The notes below the pieces were generated by a model. That model was not told the DNA's origin. It did not search any database and saw only the letters and a list, made by a program, of their open reading frames with translations. Shown piece by piece: positions 1-6,033 of a DNA stretch of 6,033 nucleotides. This DNA is from an uncultured Bacteroidales bacterium (lineage in GTDB: Bacteria > Bacteroidota > Bacteroidia > Bacteroidales > UBA932). Positions within the stretch are counted from its first letter, which is position 1; each line of letters opens with the position of its first letter. The stretch lies in contig CAMGTS010000086.1 of the NCBI GenBank assembly GCA_946062035.1, positions 1-6,033 of the forward strand. Reading direction: 5' to 3'. The position numbers and the translations under genes were made by a program.

Positions 1-173
1 CCCATTATCGCACTCTCTTTATAGTGCCTGACTAATTCTCCGCCGGCGGCTTGCATAAGGTCACCGCCCCAACAACGTATTTCGCATTCAGGATCGTTGT
101 TTTTAAGTCCCTTAATGAGATTTGACCCGTGCAAATCCCCGGAAGCCTCGCCCGCTATTATATAGTACTTCAT
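1..173 (-). CDS. lpxB: Lipid-A-disaccharide synthase, N-terminal part (cut by window edge)
   Basis: LpxB is a peripheral inner-membrane glycosyltransferase. It joins UDP-2,3-diacylglucosamine to lipid X to form the lipid A disaccharide, an early step in making the outer-membrane lipopolysaccharide anchor. Only the first 57 codons are present; the frame is still open at base 1. The translation begins MKYYIIAGEASGDLHGSNL, the diagnostic LpxB N-terminal glycine-rich AGEASGDLHG motif (residues 7-16). It is followed by RCWGGDLMQAAGG (residues 33-45), the conserved aromatic-GG-x-x-M segment of the family. The ATG lies 6 bases after the surE stop, and an AGGG overlapping that stop may act as a weak ribosome site. 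This implies co-transcription with surE from the divergent region upstream. Identity is confident despite the truncation; the catalytic C-terminal half cannot be assessed. Confidence 0.93.
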   Translation of the reverse strand, partial: MKYYIIAGEASGDLHGSNLIKGLKNNDPECEIRCWGGDLMQAAGGELVRHYKESAIM

Positions 174-179
174 ATTTCC

Positions 180-974
180 CTATAGTTTCCAGAGATTCGC
201 AAGTCTCTCTTTTTCATAACGATCCGTTGTATCGATGTTGTGCGGTACTATCGATATGTACCCTTCTGATACGGCTGTATGATCTCCAACGTGTTTTTTG
301 TCGCAGTCTATAAATTGTCCGAACATCATATAGAAATTTCCTCCCCTTGGCGTAGGATATTTTTTAAACTCCTTGATCCACATGCCTTTGCCCTGCTCTG
401 CAAATTTATACCCTTTGACCTCTTTTATCGGGATGTAAGGAAAATTTACGTTGATGTAAATCCCGTTTTTGGGCGGAGCGGACAGAAAATTCTCTATGAT
501 TTTAGGTGCGAACTTCCTGACAACCGCAAAATCAGCGTTTTCGTCGTGACAGTCTAATGAGAGCGCAAGTGCCGGGATTCCATAGATTGCCGCTTCTTTT
601 GCCGCTCCCAATGTGCCGGAATAAATCGCTGCGGCAGAAGCGTTGGAGCCATGATTTATCCCGGAAACCAAAATATCCGGCTTGCGCTTTAGAGAGAATT
701 CAGTGTTCATTGCGATTTTTACGCAATCGGCAGGACTTCCTGAAAAATAGAAGATTCGTATGGCATTGCCATTGGAGTGCGCTCTTTCTTCGATTTTATC
801 CATCCACAAAGCCTCTCCCATTGTCAAAGAAGCGGACTTGCCGCTTTGAGGGAACTTTGGCCCGATCGCAGTTACATTTCCGAATCCGGCACATATTTCA
901 ACGGCTTCTTTGAACCCTTTGGATAGGTAGCCGTCATCGTTTGTGAGTAGTATTTCGAGTTTTTGTTTTTTCAT
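180..974 (-). CDS. surE: 5'/3'-nucleotidase SurE
   Basis: SurE is a cytosolic, divalent-metal-dependent phosphatase that removes phosphate from nucleoside 5'- and 3'-monophosphates; some members also attack short polyphosphate. The 264-residue product is of normal length for the family. The N-terminal Rossmann-like core carries ILLTNDDG (residues 8-15), with the metal ligands expected at D13 and D14. The ligand serine is in PQSGKS (S44) and the ligand asparagine in VSGINHGSN (N107). YSGTLGAAKEA (118-128), another SurE hallmark, follows. The ATG at 972-974 is the natural start because the LLTNDDG motif begins within ten residues of it, as in relatives. No strong Shine-Dalgarno is visible. The gene is divergent from gapA and sits 6 bases before lpxB, an association I recall from Bacteroidetes genomes; it suggests an operon but no shared pathway. 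No defect is seen. Confidence 0.96.
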   Translation of the reverse strand: MKKQKLEILLTNDDGYLSKGFKEAVEICAGFGNVTAIGPKFPQSGKSASLTMGEALWMDKIEERAHSNGNAIRIFYFSGSPADCVKIAMNTEFSLKRKPDILVSGINHGSNASAAAIYSGTLGAAKEAAIYGIPALALSLDCHDENADFAVVRKFAPKIIENFLSAPPKNGIYINVNFPYIPIKEVKGYKFAEQGKGMWIKEFKKYPTPRGGNFYMMFGQFIDCDKKHVGDHTAVSEGYISIVPHNIDTTDRYEKERLANLWKL

Positions 975-978
975 GTTT

Positions 979-986
979 CAAATGTA
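979..986 (-). promoter_or_regulatory. Candidate -7 promoter element for surE-lpxB
   Basis: Read on the minus strand this is TACATTTG, a perfect match to the Bacteroidetes sigma-ABfr -7 consensus TAnnTTTG. It ends only 4 bases before the surE ATG, so transcription would begin at or next to the start codon (a leaderless or nearly leaderless message). The nearest minus-strand TTTG (998-1001) is only 11 bases away, shorter than the usual 17-23, so the -33 partner is not convincing. The call rests on the -7 match and its position. Confidence 0.3.
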
Positions 987-994
987 CTTATTTT

Positions 995-1018
995 GTGCAA
1001 AAAGTTATAAATTTGCAC
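995..1018. promoter_or_regulatory. Inverted repeat in the surE/gapA divergent region, possible operator
   Basis: A perfect 7-base inverted repeat, GTGCAAA (995-1001) and TTTGCAC (1012-1018), flanks a 10-base A/T-rich spacer. Its centre lies about 32 bases from the surE start and 69 bases from the gapA start. The arm-to-arm geometry (17 bases between equivalent positions) is compatible with a dimeric regulator binding successive faces of the helix. It overlaps the only TAnnTTTG match on the gapA side. It has no T tract and is not placed like a terminator. No regulator can be named from the sequence. Confidence 0.35.
1008..1015 (+). promoter_or_regulatory. Candidate -7 promoter element for gapA
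   Basis: TAAATTTG matches the Bacteroidetes -7 consensus TAnnTTTG. It would place the gapA transcription start near 1020, giving a leader of roughly 55 bases. The nearest upstream TTTG (992-995) is 12 bases away, shorter than the typical spacing, so the -33 element is doubtful. The match overlaps the right arm of the inverted repeat at 995-1018, so a protein bound there would block it. A weaker alternative is TTTG at 1035-1038 with TAACTTTT at 1062-1069. Confidence 0.3.
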
Positions 1019-1027
1019 GGTTTTTGA

Positions 1028-2077
<1,050 letters not shown>

Positions 2078-2082
2078 TCTGA

Positions 2083-2094
2083 TACTTATAAGTA
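2083..2094. repeat. 12-base perfect palindrome after gapA
   Basis: TACTTATAAGTA is its own reverse complement and lies 5 bases after the gapA stop, before the terminator hairpin. It has no loop, so it is better viewed as a possible double-stranded protein site or an accident of A/T-rich sequence than as an RNA hairpin. No function is assigned. Confidence 0.3.
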
Positions 2095-2104
2095 AGACAG
2101 AAAC

Positions 2105-2135
2105 GGGGATCGCTGAATAAGCGGTCCCTTTTTTT
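2105..2135 (+). terminator. Rho-independent terminator of gapA
   Basis: A 9-base-pair stem forms between GGGATCGCT (2106-2114) and AGCGGTCCC (2120-2128), with one G-U wobble and a 5-base GAATA loop. It is followed at once by seven T residues (2129-2135). This is a textbook intrinsic terminator, 28 bases after the gapA stop. It separates gapA from the membrane-protein/trkH cluster, although some read-through could feed that cluster. Confidence 0.92.
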
Positions 2136-2138
2136 CAC

Positions 2139-2146
2139 TACATTTG
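2139..2146 (+). promoter_or_regulatory. Candidate -7 promoter element for the HAMP protein-trkH-helicase cluster
   Basis: TACATTTG fits the Bacteroidetes -7 consensus TAnnTTTG and is identical to the element proposed for surE. It lies just after the gapA terminator and 8 bases before the first possible start codon (2155), or 20 before the second (2167). No TTTG is found at the expected distance upstream; that region is occupied by the terminator hairpin. A transcript beginning about 2150-2155 would favour translation from 2167. Confidence 0.35.
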
Positions 2147-2154
2147 AGCCGTAA

Positions 2155-2949
2155 ATGATTTTGGCGATGTCAGTTAAAAGAAAGATATCTGTAGCATTTG
2201 TGATATTGGGCTTGATTCTTCTGCTTTCGAGCGTGATAGCCATTTTTGAGTTTGTCACAATGCGGAGGACTGTGGCTCAGTTTGTTACAGAGGATGTAGA
2301 AAGCATAAACAACTCCCGGATGCTATTGGAGATTACTGATGACTATAACTTCAGGCTTATGGAGAAGATAGGGGACACAACGTTGTCGGAAACACCTGTC
2401 CTGTTCGAAATAGGCTCTGATAACCGTTTTAAAAGTTACATGGGCAGGATTTATGAAAGGTTTACTACTGCTGAGGAGAGGGCAATGGCGGATTCCGTCA
2501 GATATGCATATATAGCCTATGCACATATAGTCGGAGAGGTTCCGGAAGTGTGGAAACGCAATTATTCGGAGAGGAGGGAGTGGTTTTTCAACAAGTTGTA
2601 TCCTGTATACAATCAGCTGAGGTCTTATATCGGCAAATTGAACGCACTTTCGCAAAATGCCCTCAAGGTAAGTTCCGATGGTCTGAATGCTGCTTTCTAC
2701 AGAAGCATAATGCCGTGTGTGGTGGCAGTTGGAATAGAGTTGGTCCTTCTCTTCCTTTTCAACTATTATGTTACATACTATTTTCTTAATCCTCTCGAGC
2801 TTATCACCAGAGGAATAAGAAGGTACAGGGAGACCGGCAAGGCGTATGATGTCAGCATCGAGAGCAATGACGAGATGCAGAACCTCAATGAAAACGTAAA
2901 AGAGGTAATAAGAAAAAACAAGCAACTTCTTAAAAACAACTTGCAGTGA
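2155..2949 (+). CDS. Two-TM membrane protein with a periplasmic helical domain and a C-terminal HAMP domain, no output domain
   Basis: This looks like the sensory half of a signalling receptor. Counting from the ATG at 2155, there is a membrane helix at about 11-34 and a mostly charged, probably all-helical extracytoplasmic region at about 35-183. A second membrane helix follows at about 184-211, then a HAMP-like linker at about 212-258. HAMP hallmarks seen are P213 in NPLELITRGIRRY and SNDEMQNL (237-244, with E240), which opens the second helix. The protein ends at residue 264 in a lysine-rich tail; no histidine kinase, cyclase, methyl-accepting or DNA-binding domain follows. The start may instead be the ATG at 2167 (MSVKRKISV), which gives a more typical positive N-terminus before the first helix; neither has a visible Shine-Dalgarno. 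Its TGA overlaps the GTG of trkH by 4 bases, implying translational coupling and perhaps a role with that transporter. The specific function is unknown. It could be a receptor that lost its kinase or a stand-alone regulator. Confidence 0.85.
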   Translation: MILAMSVKRKISVAFVILGLILLLSSVIAIFEFVTMRRTVAQFVTEDVESINNSRMLLEITDDYNFRLMEKIGDTTLSETPVLFEIGSDNRFKSYMGRIYERFTTAEERAMADSVRYAYIAYAHIVGEVPEVWKRNYSERREWFFNKLYPVYNQLRSYIGKLNALSQNALKVSSDGLNAAFYRSIMPCVVAVGIELVLLFLFNYYVTYYFLNPLELITRGIRRYRETGKAYDVSIESNDEMQNLNENVKEVIRKNKQLLKNNLQ

Positions 2950-4394
2950 ACGTCGGGCTGATATCTCGTAATGTCGGTGTGGCGTTGGTGTTCAATGCCG
3001 CATTTATGCTGTCGGGGGCATTCGTCGCCGTGCTCAACGGCTGGGATACATCGTTCTTCCCGTTGTTCTACAGTGCGATAATAACTCTTGCAACAGGACT
3101 GTTCCCCTTGATCTTCGTAAGGCGCGGGGGGGTAATTAACCTTAGGGAAGGATATTTCTCGATAGTCTTATCCTGGATTCTTTCCTGCATATTCGGTATG
3201 TTGCCCTATGTGATCTGGGGTGGAGAATTTTCAGCAATCAACGCATGGTATGAGAGCGTGAGCGGCTACACTACAACCGGCTCGACGATTCTGAACGATG
3301 TTGAGGCTTTGCCCAAGGGACTTTTGTTCTGGAGAACCGCGACCCATTATATCGGCGGTCTGGGAGTTGTGGTTTTTATGATTCTGGTCCTTCCCACCTC
3401 ACGAAACGCCGTAGGGCTTAAGATTTCAAAGCTCGAGATAAGCGAACTTTCCAAGGCGAATTACAGGTTCAGGCTATCCAAGACAGCGAGGATAATAATA
3501 ACCGTATATCTTGTAATCACTATATCTCAGACGGTACTTATGCGGATTGCCGGAATGAGTTTGTTCGACTCGCTCAATCATGCAATGGCAATCGTCTCGA
3601 CCGGCGGATTCTCGACAAAGAACATGTCTGCGGCTGCATTCGATTCCCCTGTTGTAGAAGTGATAATGATAGTATTCATGTTTTTGAGCAGTCTTCACTT
3701 CGGACTTTTGTATTCATCCGCGAAGGGGCATTCGTTCAGGGTATTCCGCAATCCTGTAATTAAGTTTTACAGTATAGTTCTTCTCGCCGTCATAATTTTT
3801 TCTGCAGGAAATCTTCTGCTTTCGGGCAATGAGACGAATGTCTTTACGGCATTGAGGCATAGTGCGTTCATGAACATATCTACTGCATCCTCCACAGGGT
3901 TGGCGGTAGACGAGACGGGGCATTGGCCTGTTACCTCTCTGCTTATGCTTTTGTTCCTTTCGCTGATGGGGGCCTGCAGCGGGTCGACTACGGGAGGTAT
4001 AAAAGCAGACAGAGTGTGCTTGTGGTTCAGTTCATTGAGGGCAAGACTGAAAAAGCAGGTCAATTATAATGCGGTAGTAAGGACAAAACTCGGCAACAGG
4101 GTAATAGACAGCGAGCTGATAGCGGATGTTAATGTCTTTATAATATTTTATCTGCTTATAGTTTTCGTTTGCGCGATACTTCTTGCCATAACAGGGCTGT
4201 CGCTCCAAGATGCGGTCGCCGCATCTGTCGCCTGCATGGGAAATATTGGATTGACCTTCGGGTCCGGCGGCGCTTTCGCTTCGTATTCTGATCTTCCTGT
4301 TCTAAGCAAGTTTATCTGCACTGTCGAGATGTTCATAGGCCGTCTTGAGATATATCCGTTTATAACGTTCTTTGCTCTCAGACGCTGGAAATGA
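2946..4394 (+). CDS. trkH: Trk-type potassium uptake protein, membrane subunit TrkH
   Basis: TrkH forms the ion-conducting inner-membrane subunit of a K+ uptake system, normally gated by a cytosolic nucleotide-binding partner, TrkA. The 482-residue product has the four-fold membrane-pore-membrane architecture. The four selectivity-filter segments can be read in order: YTTTGST (108-114), STGGFST (218-224), SSTGLA (315-320) and CMGNIGLTFG (430-439), with filter glycines at G112, G220, G318 and G432. HYIGGLGVVVF (134-144) and the cytoplasmic-facing GACSGSTTGGIKADR (342-356) are further family hallmarks. The GTG start at 2946 is preferred because the N-terminal membrane helix (about 8-30) begins within a few residues, and the next in-frame ATG (residue 21) would cut into it. 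The gene overlaps the HAMP protein stop (GTGA) and the helicase start (ATGA). No trkA is in the window. A G7 run at 3126-3132 encodes part of RRGGV and is in frame. Confidence 0.95.
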   Translation: MNVGLISRNVGVALVFNAAFMLSGAFVAVLNGWDTSFFPLFYSAIITLATGLFPLIFVRRGGVINLREGYFSIVLSWILSCIFGMLPYVIWGGEFSAINAWYESVSGYTTTGSTILNDVEALPKGLLFWRTATHYIGGLGVVVFMILVLPTSRNAVGLKISKLEISELSKANYRFRLSKTARIIITVYLVITISQTVLMRIAGMSLFDSLNHAMAIVSTGGFSTKNMSAAAFDSPVVEVIMIVFMFLSSLHFGLLYSSAKGHSFRVFRNPVIKFYSIVLLAVIIFSAGNLLLSGNETNVFTALRHSAFMNISTASSTGLAVDETGHWPVTSLLMLLFLSLMGACSGSTTGGIKADRVCLWFSSLRARLKKQVNYNAVVRTKLGNRVIDSELIADVNVFIIFYLLIVFVCAILLAITGLSLQDAVAASVACMGNIGLTFGSGGAFASYSDLPVLSKFICTVEMFIGRLEIYPFITFFALRRWK

Positions 4395-5815
4395 GTTCTA
4401 TCGCAAAGTTCTTGTATAGCAGGTCCCTGAGTGCGTTGGGGTATGATCCGACTAATGGTCAGAGGGAGATGTTGCAGACACTTGCAGAGTTTATCGGTGG
4501 AAATGCTGAGGAAGAATGGCTGACCGTCGTCAACGGATATGCTGGTACCGGTAAGACTTCCGCCCTTGCCGCTTTTATTTCGGCTTTGAAATCAATCGAT
4601 TATAAGTATGTGTTGCTTGCTCCTACCGGGCGTGCGGCCAAGGTACTTTCCAACTTTACAGGCGAGAAAGCCTCGACAATCCACAAATACATCTACAAGC
4701 AAAAATCGTTGGTTGACGGAATAGGGGAGTTTGCGTTGAATTTCAAGAAAAACACCGACACGCTTTTCATTGTGGATGAAGTTTCCCTGATTTCTTCGGC
4801 CTCCAATGGGGATTCGCTTTTCGGCAGCGGAGATCTGCTTTCGGATTTATTCCAATTTGTGAGGAGCAATCCTTCCAATAGGCTGATACTTACCGGTGAT
4901 CCGGCCCAGCTTCCCCCTGTGGGGATGGACTGCAGTCCCGCTTTAGACATAGACTATCTTCAGCAGTTCACTCAAAATGTCAAATCTGTGTACCTTACAG
5001 AAGTTGTCAGACAGGCGGAGGAGAGCGGTATCCTTGCCAATGCCACCTCTTTGAGAGAGCAAATTGAGGCGGGAGATTTGTGCGAACCTTTTTTTGAAAC
5101 GATGCAATATCCTGATATAGAGCCTATAACTGGAGAATTTCTGATTGAGAAGCTGTCAGATTCGATCGAAGAGTATGGCGAAGATAACGTAGTGGTTCTA
5201 TGCAGGTCGAATATCCGAGCCAATAAATACAACCAGGGGATCCGTTCGTCAGTATTGTTCAAGGAGGAAAAACTTTGTAGGGGCGACAGACTTATGATAG
5301 TGAAGAATTGTTATCAGTTCAAAGGTAAGTCAGAGGAGCTTGATTTTATAGCAAACGGGGATATAGCCGAATTGGTCCACATCGGCAACTATGAAGAGAG
5401 ATATGGTTTCCATTTTGCAGAAGCGACCCTCTCGTTTCCGGATTACAACAATTCTGAGGTTGACGCGAAAATAATCTTAGACACATTGGATGCTACTACA
5501 CCGGCTTTAGGCAGAGATGAACAGACGGCTCTATATCGGAATGTAGCTGAGGATTATTCCGACATAAAAGATAAGAGAAAACGTTCAAAGGCGATAAAAG
5601 AAGATCCGTTCTTCAACGCCCTCCAGATAAAATACGCGACTGCCATAACTGCTCATAAGTCGCAGGGAGGACAGTGGAAATGTGTGTTTGTGGATAATAT
5701 ATTATGGAGGGATGAAATCGGGATAGAGGATAAAAAATGGCTCTATACCGCATTGACCCGTGGTGTGGATAAAGTTTATTTAGTTAACTTCGACAAGAAA
5801 TATATCAATGAATAA
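4391..5815 (+). CDS. RecD/Dda-like superfamily 1 DNA helicase (AAA family ATPase)
   Basis: This is a predicted cytosolic ATP-dependent DNA helicase of the SF1B (RecD/Dda/Pif1-like) group, likely 5'-to-3', acting in repair or replication. The 474 residues carry the motifs in order. Walker A is GYAGTGKTS (49-57, with K55) and motif Ia is LLAPTGRAAKVL (75-86). Walker B is FIVDEVSLIS (126-135, with D129 and E130) and motif III is LTGDPAQLPPVG (167-178). EVVRQ (204-208) comes next, then ANGDIAEL (321-328), which opens a probable SH3-like insertion. Motif V is ITAHKSQGGQW (419-429), and the final helicase motif YTALTRGVDKVYLV (452-465) has the expected arginine finger R457. It lacks the long N-terminal extension of RecD2 and the RecBC context of true RecD, so it is best called RecD-like. 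The ATG overlaps the trkH stop by 4 bases (ATGA). It appears intact. Its substrate and pathway are not shown, and no link to potassium transport is evident. Confidence 0.93.
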   Translation: MSSIAKFLYSRSLSALGYDPTNGQREMLQTLAEFIGGNAEEEWLTVVNGYAGTGKTSALAAFISALKSIDYKYVLLAPTGRAAKVLSNFTGEKASTIHKYIYKQKSLVDGIGEFALNFKKNTDTLFIVDEVSLISSASNGDSLFGSGDLLSDLFQFVRSNPSNRLILTGDPAQLPPVGMDCSPALDIDYLQQFTQNVKSVYLTEVVRQAEESGILANATSLREQIEAGDLCEPFFETMQYPDIEPITGEFLIEKLSDSIEEYGEDNVVVLCRSNIRANKYNQGIRSSVLFKEEKLCRGDRLMIVKNCYQFKGKSEELDFIANGDIAELVHIGNYEERYGFHFAEATLSFPDYNNSEVDAKIILDTLDATTPALGRDEQTALYRNVAEDYSDIKDKRKRSKAIKEDPFFNALQIKYATAITAHKSQGGQWKCVFVDNILWRDEIGIEDKKWLYTALTRGVDKVYLVNFDKKYINE

Positions 5816-6033
5816 CTATTTGATAATGAATAAGATATTTAAATTAGTAACTGTGGCGGCCTTGTGTCTTGCCGTCAATTGCATAGTAACCGACAACATT
5901 ATGGGGCAGAATAAAAAAGATTTTACCCTAAAGCAGATAGCTCACGGACTTTTTCCGAAAGGGGTGATAAAACCTGCCGCTGATTGGATCTTTGATAAAA
6001 CGGCGGCTGTGGATAACGAAACTCAACAGGCTG
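5808..6033 (+). CDS. Exported protein, N-terminal part (runs off window); possibly an S9 (dipeptidyl-peptidase-like) peptidase
   Basis: An open frame continues to the window end. It can start at the ATG at 5808, overlapping the helicase stop by 8 bases, or more likely at the in-frame ATG at 5826. The latter gives MNKIFKLVTVAALCLAVNC, a classical signal peptide with a short basic start and hydrophobic core. A plausible signal peptidase I cut is before the Q of NIMGQNKK, since mature Bacteroidetes exported proteins often begin with Q. The cysteine in LAVNC has N before it, a poor lipobox, so a lipoprotein is less likely. The first mature residues, NKKDFTLKQIAHGLFPKGV, faintly resemble the opening of dipeptidyl-peptidase IV-like proteins (a hydrophobic FTLxxI followed by G-x-F-x-P). 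That family guess is weak because only about 75 residues are visible. Spacing places it at the end of, or further along, the trkH-helicase operon. Confidence 0.75.
   Translation, partial: MNNYLIMNKIFKLVTVAALCLAVNCIVTDNIMGQNKKDFTLKQIAHGLFPKGVIKPAADWIFDKTAAVDNETQQA

Noticed and set aside
279..913. Two plus-strand open frames (279-557 and 557-913) antisense to surE
   Set aside because: Both lie wholly within surE, whose family motifs and metal ligands are intact; their translations show no family features.
995..1018. The surE/gapA inverted repeat as a bidirectional terminator
   Set aside because: The two flanking genes diverge, so no transcript ends here; the stem is only seven pairs with a 10-base loop and no adjacent T tract.
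2323..2925. A 200-codon open frame on the minus strand opposite the HAMP protein gene
   Set aside because: The plus strand encodes a coherent TM-periplasmic-TM-HAMP protein with a coupled downstream gene, while the minus-strand translation shows no recognisable domain, membrane layout or neighbouring operon.
3126..3132. G7 homopolymer in trkH as a possible phase-variation tract
   Set aside because: It is in frame, encodes part of an ordinary RRGGV loop, and at seven bases in a transporter gene is short for a contingency locus; no related repeat is present.
4391..5815. Helicase as part of an anti-phage or mobile-element module
   Set aside because: It lacks fused nuclease or other defence domains, sits among housekeeping genes, and there are no integrase, repeat or att-like signs nearby.
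5861..5882. Lipoprotein signal (cysteine in LAVNC) in the terminal exported protein
   Set aside because: Asparagine immediately before the cysteine does not fit the lipobox, and a signal peptidase I cut a few residues later is at least as plausible.

Overview
The window looks like chromosomal DNA from a member of the Bacteroidetes, most likely Bacteroidales. The evidence is the surE-lpxB pair, a Bacteroidetes-style LpxB N-terminus, the near absence of Shine-Dalgarno sequences, and several copies of a TAnnTTTG-like -7 promoter element. I cannot place it to genus from sequence alone. It contains no RNA gene, CRISPR array, insertion sequence or phage gene, and no gene-free stretch longer than about 100 bases.

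Layout: the minus-strand end holds the start of lpxB (cut by the window edge), preceded by surE with a 6-base gap, so the two are probably co-transcribed leftwards. A 101-base divergent intergenic region (975-1075) separates surE from gapA. gapA is a typical NAD-dependent glycolytic GAPDH with codon use suggesting high expression. It ends in a clear intrinsic terminator at 2105-2135.

Downstream of that terminator is a tightly packed plus-strand cluster. It comprises a two-TM, HAMP-containing membrane protein with no kinase or other output domain, a TrkH-family potassium transporter subunit (overlap GTGA), a RecD/Dda-like superfamily 1 helicase (overlap ATGA), and the start of an exported protein that overlaps or nearly abuts the helicase and runs off the right edge. 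The spacing implies one operon with translational coupling.

How the genes relate: surE and lpxB are housekeeping (nucleotide phosphatase; lipid A synthesis) and gapA is central glycolysis. In the right-hand cluster, the most thought-provoking feature is the output-less HAMP protein fused transcriptionally to trkH, a position where a cytosolic regulatory partner such as TrkA might be expected. It could be a membrane regulator of potassium uptake, but that is inference. The helicase has no obvious functional link to potassium transport. I see no clearly novel multi-gene system. The candidates worth a second look are the HAMP/TrkH pairing and the inverted repeat in the surE/gapA divergent promoter region.
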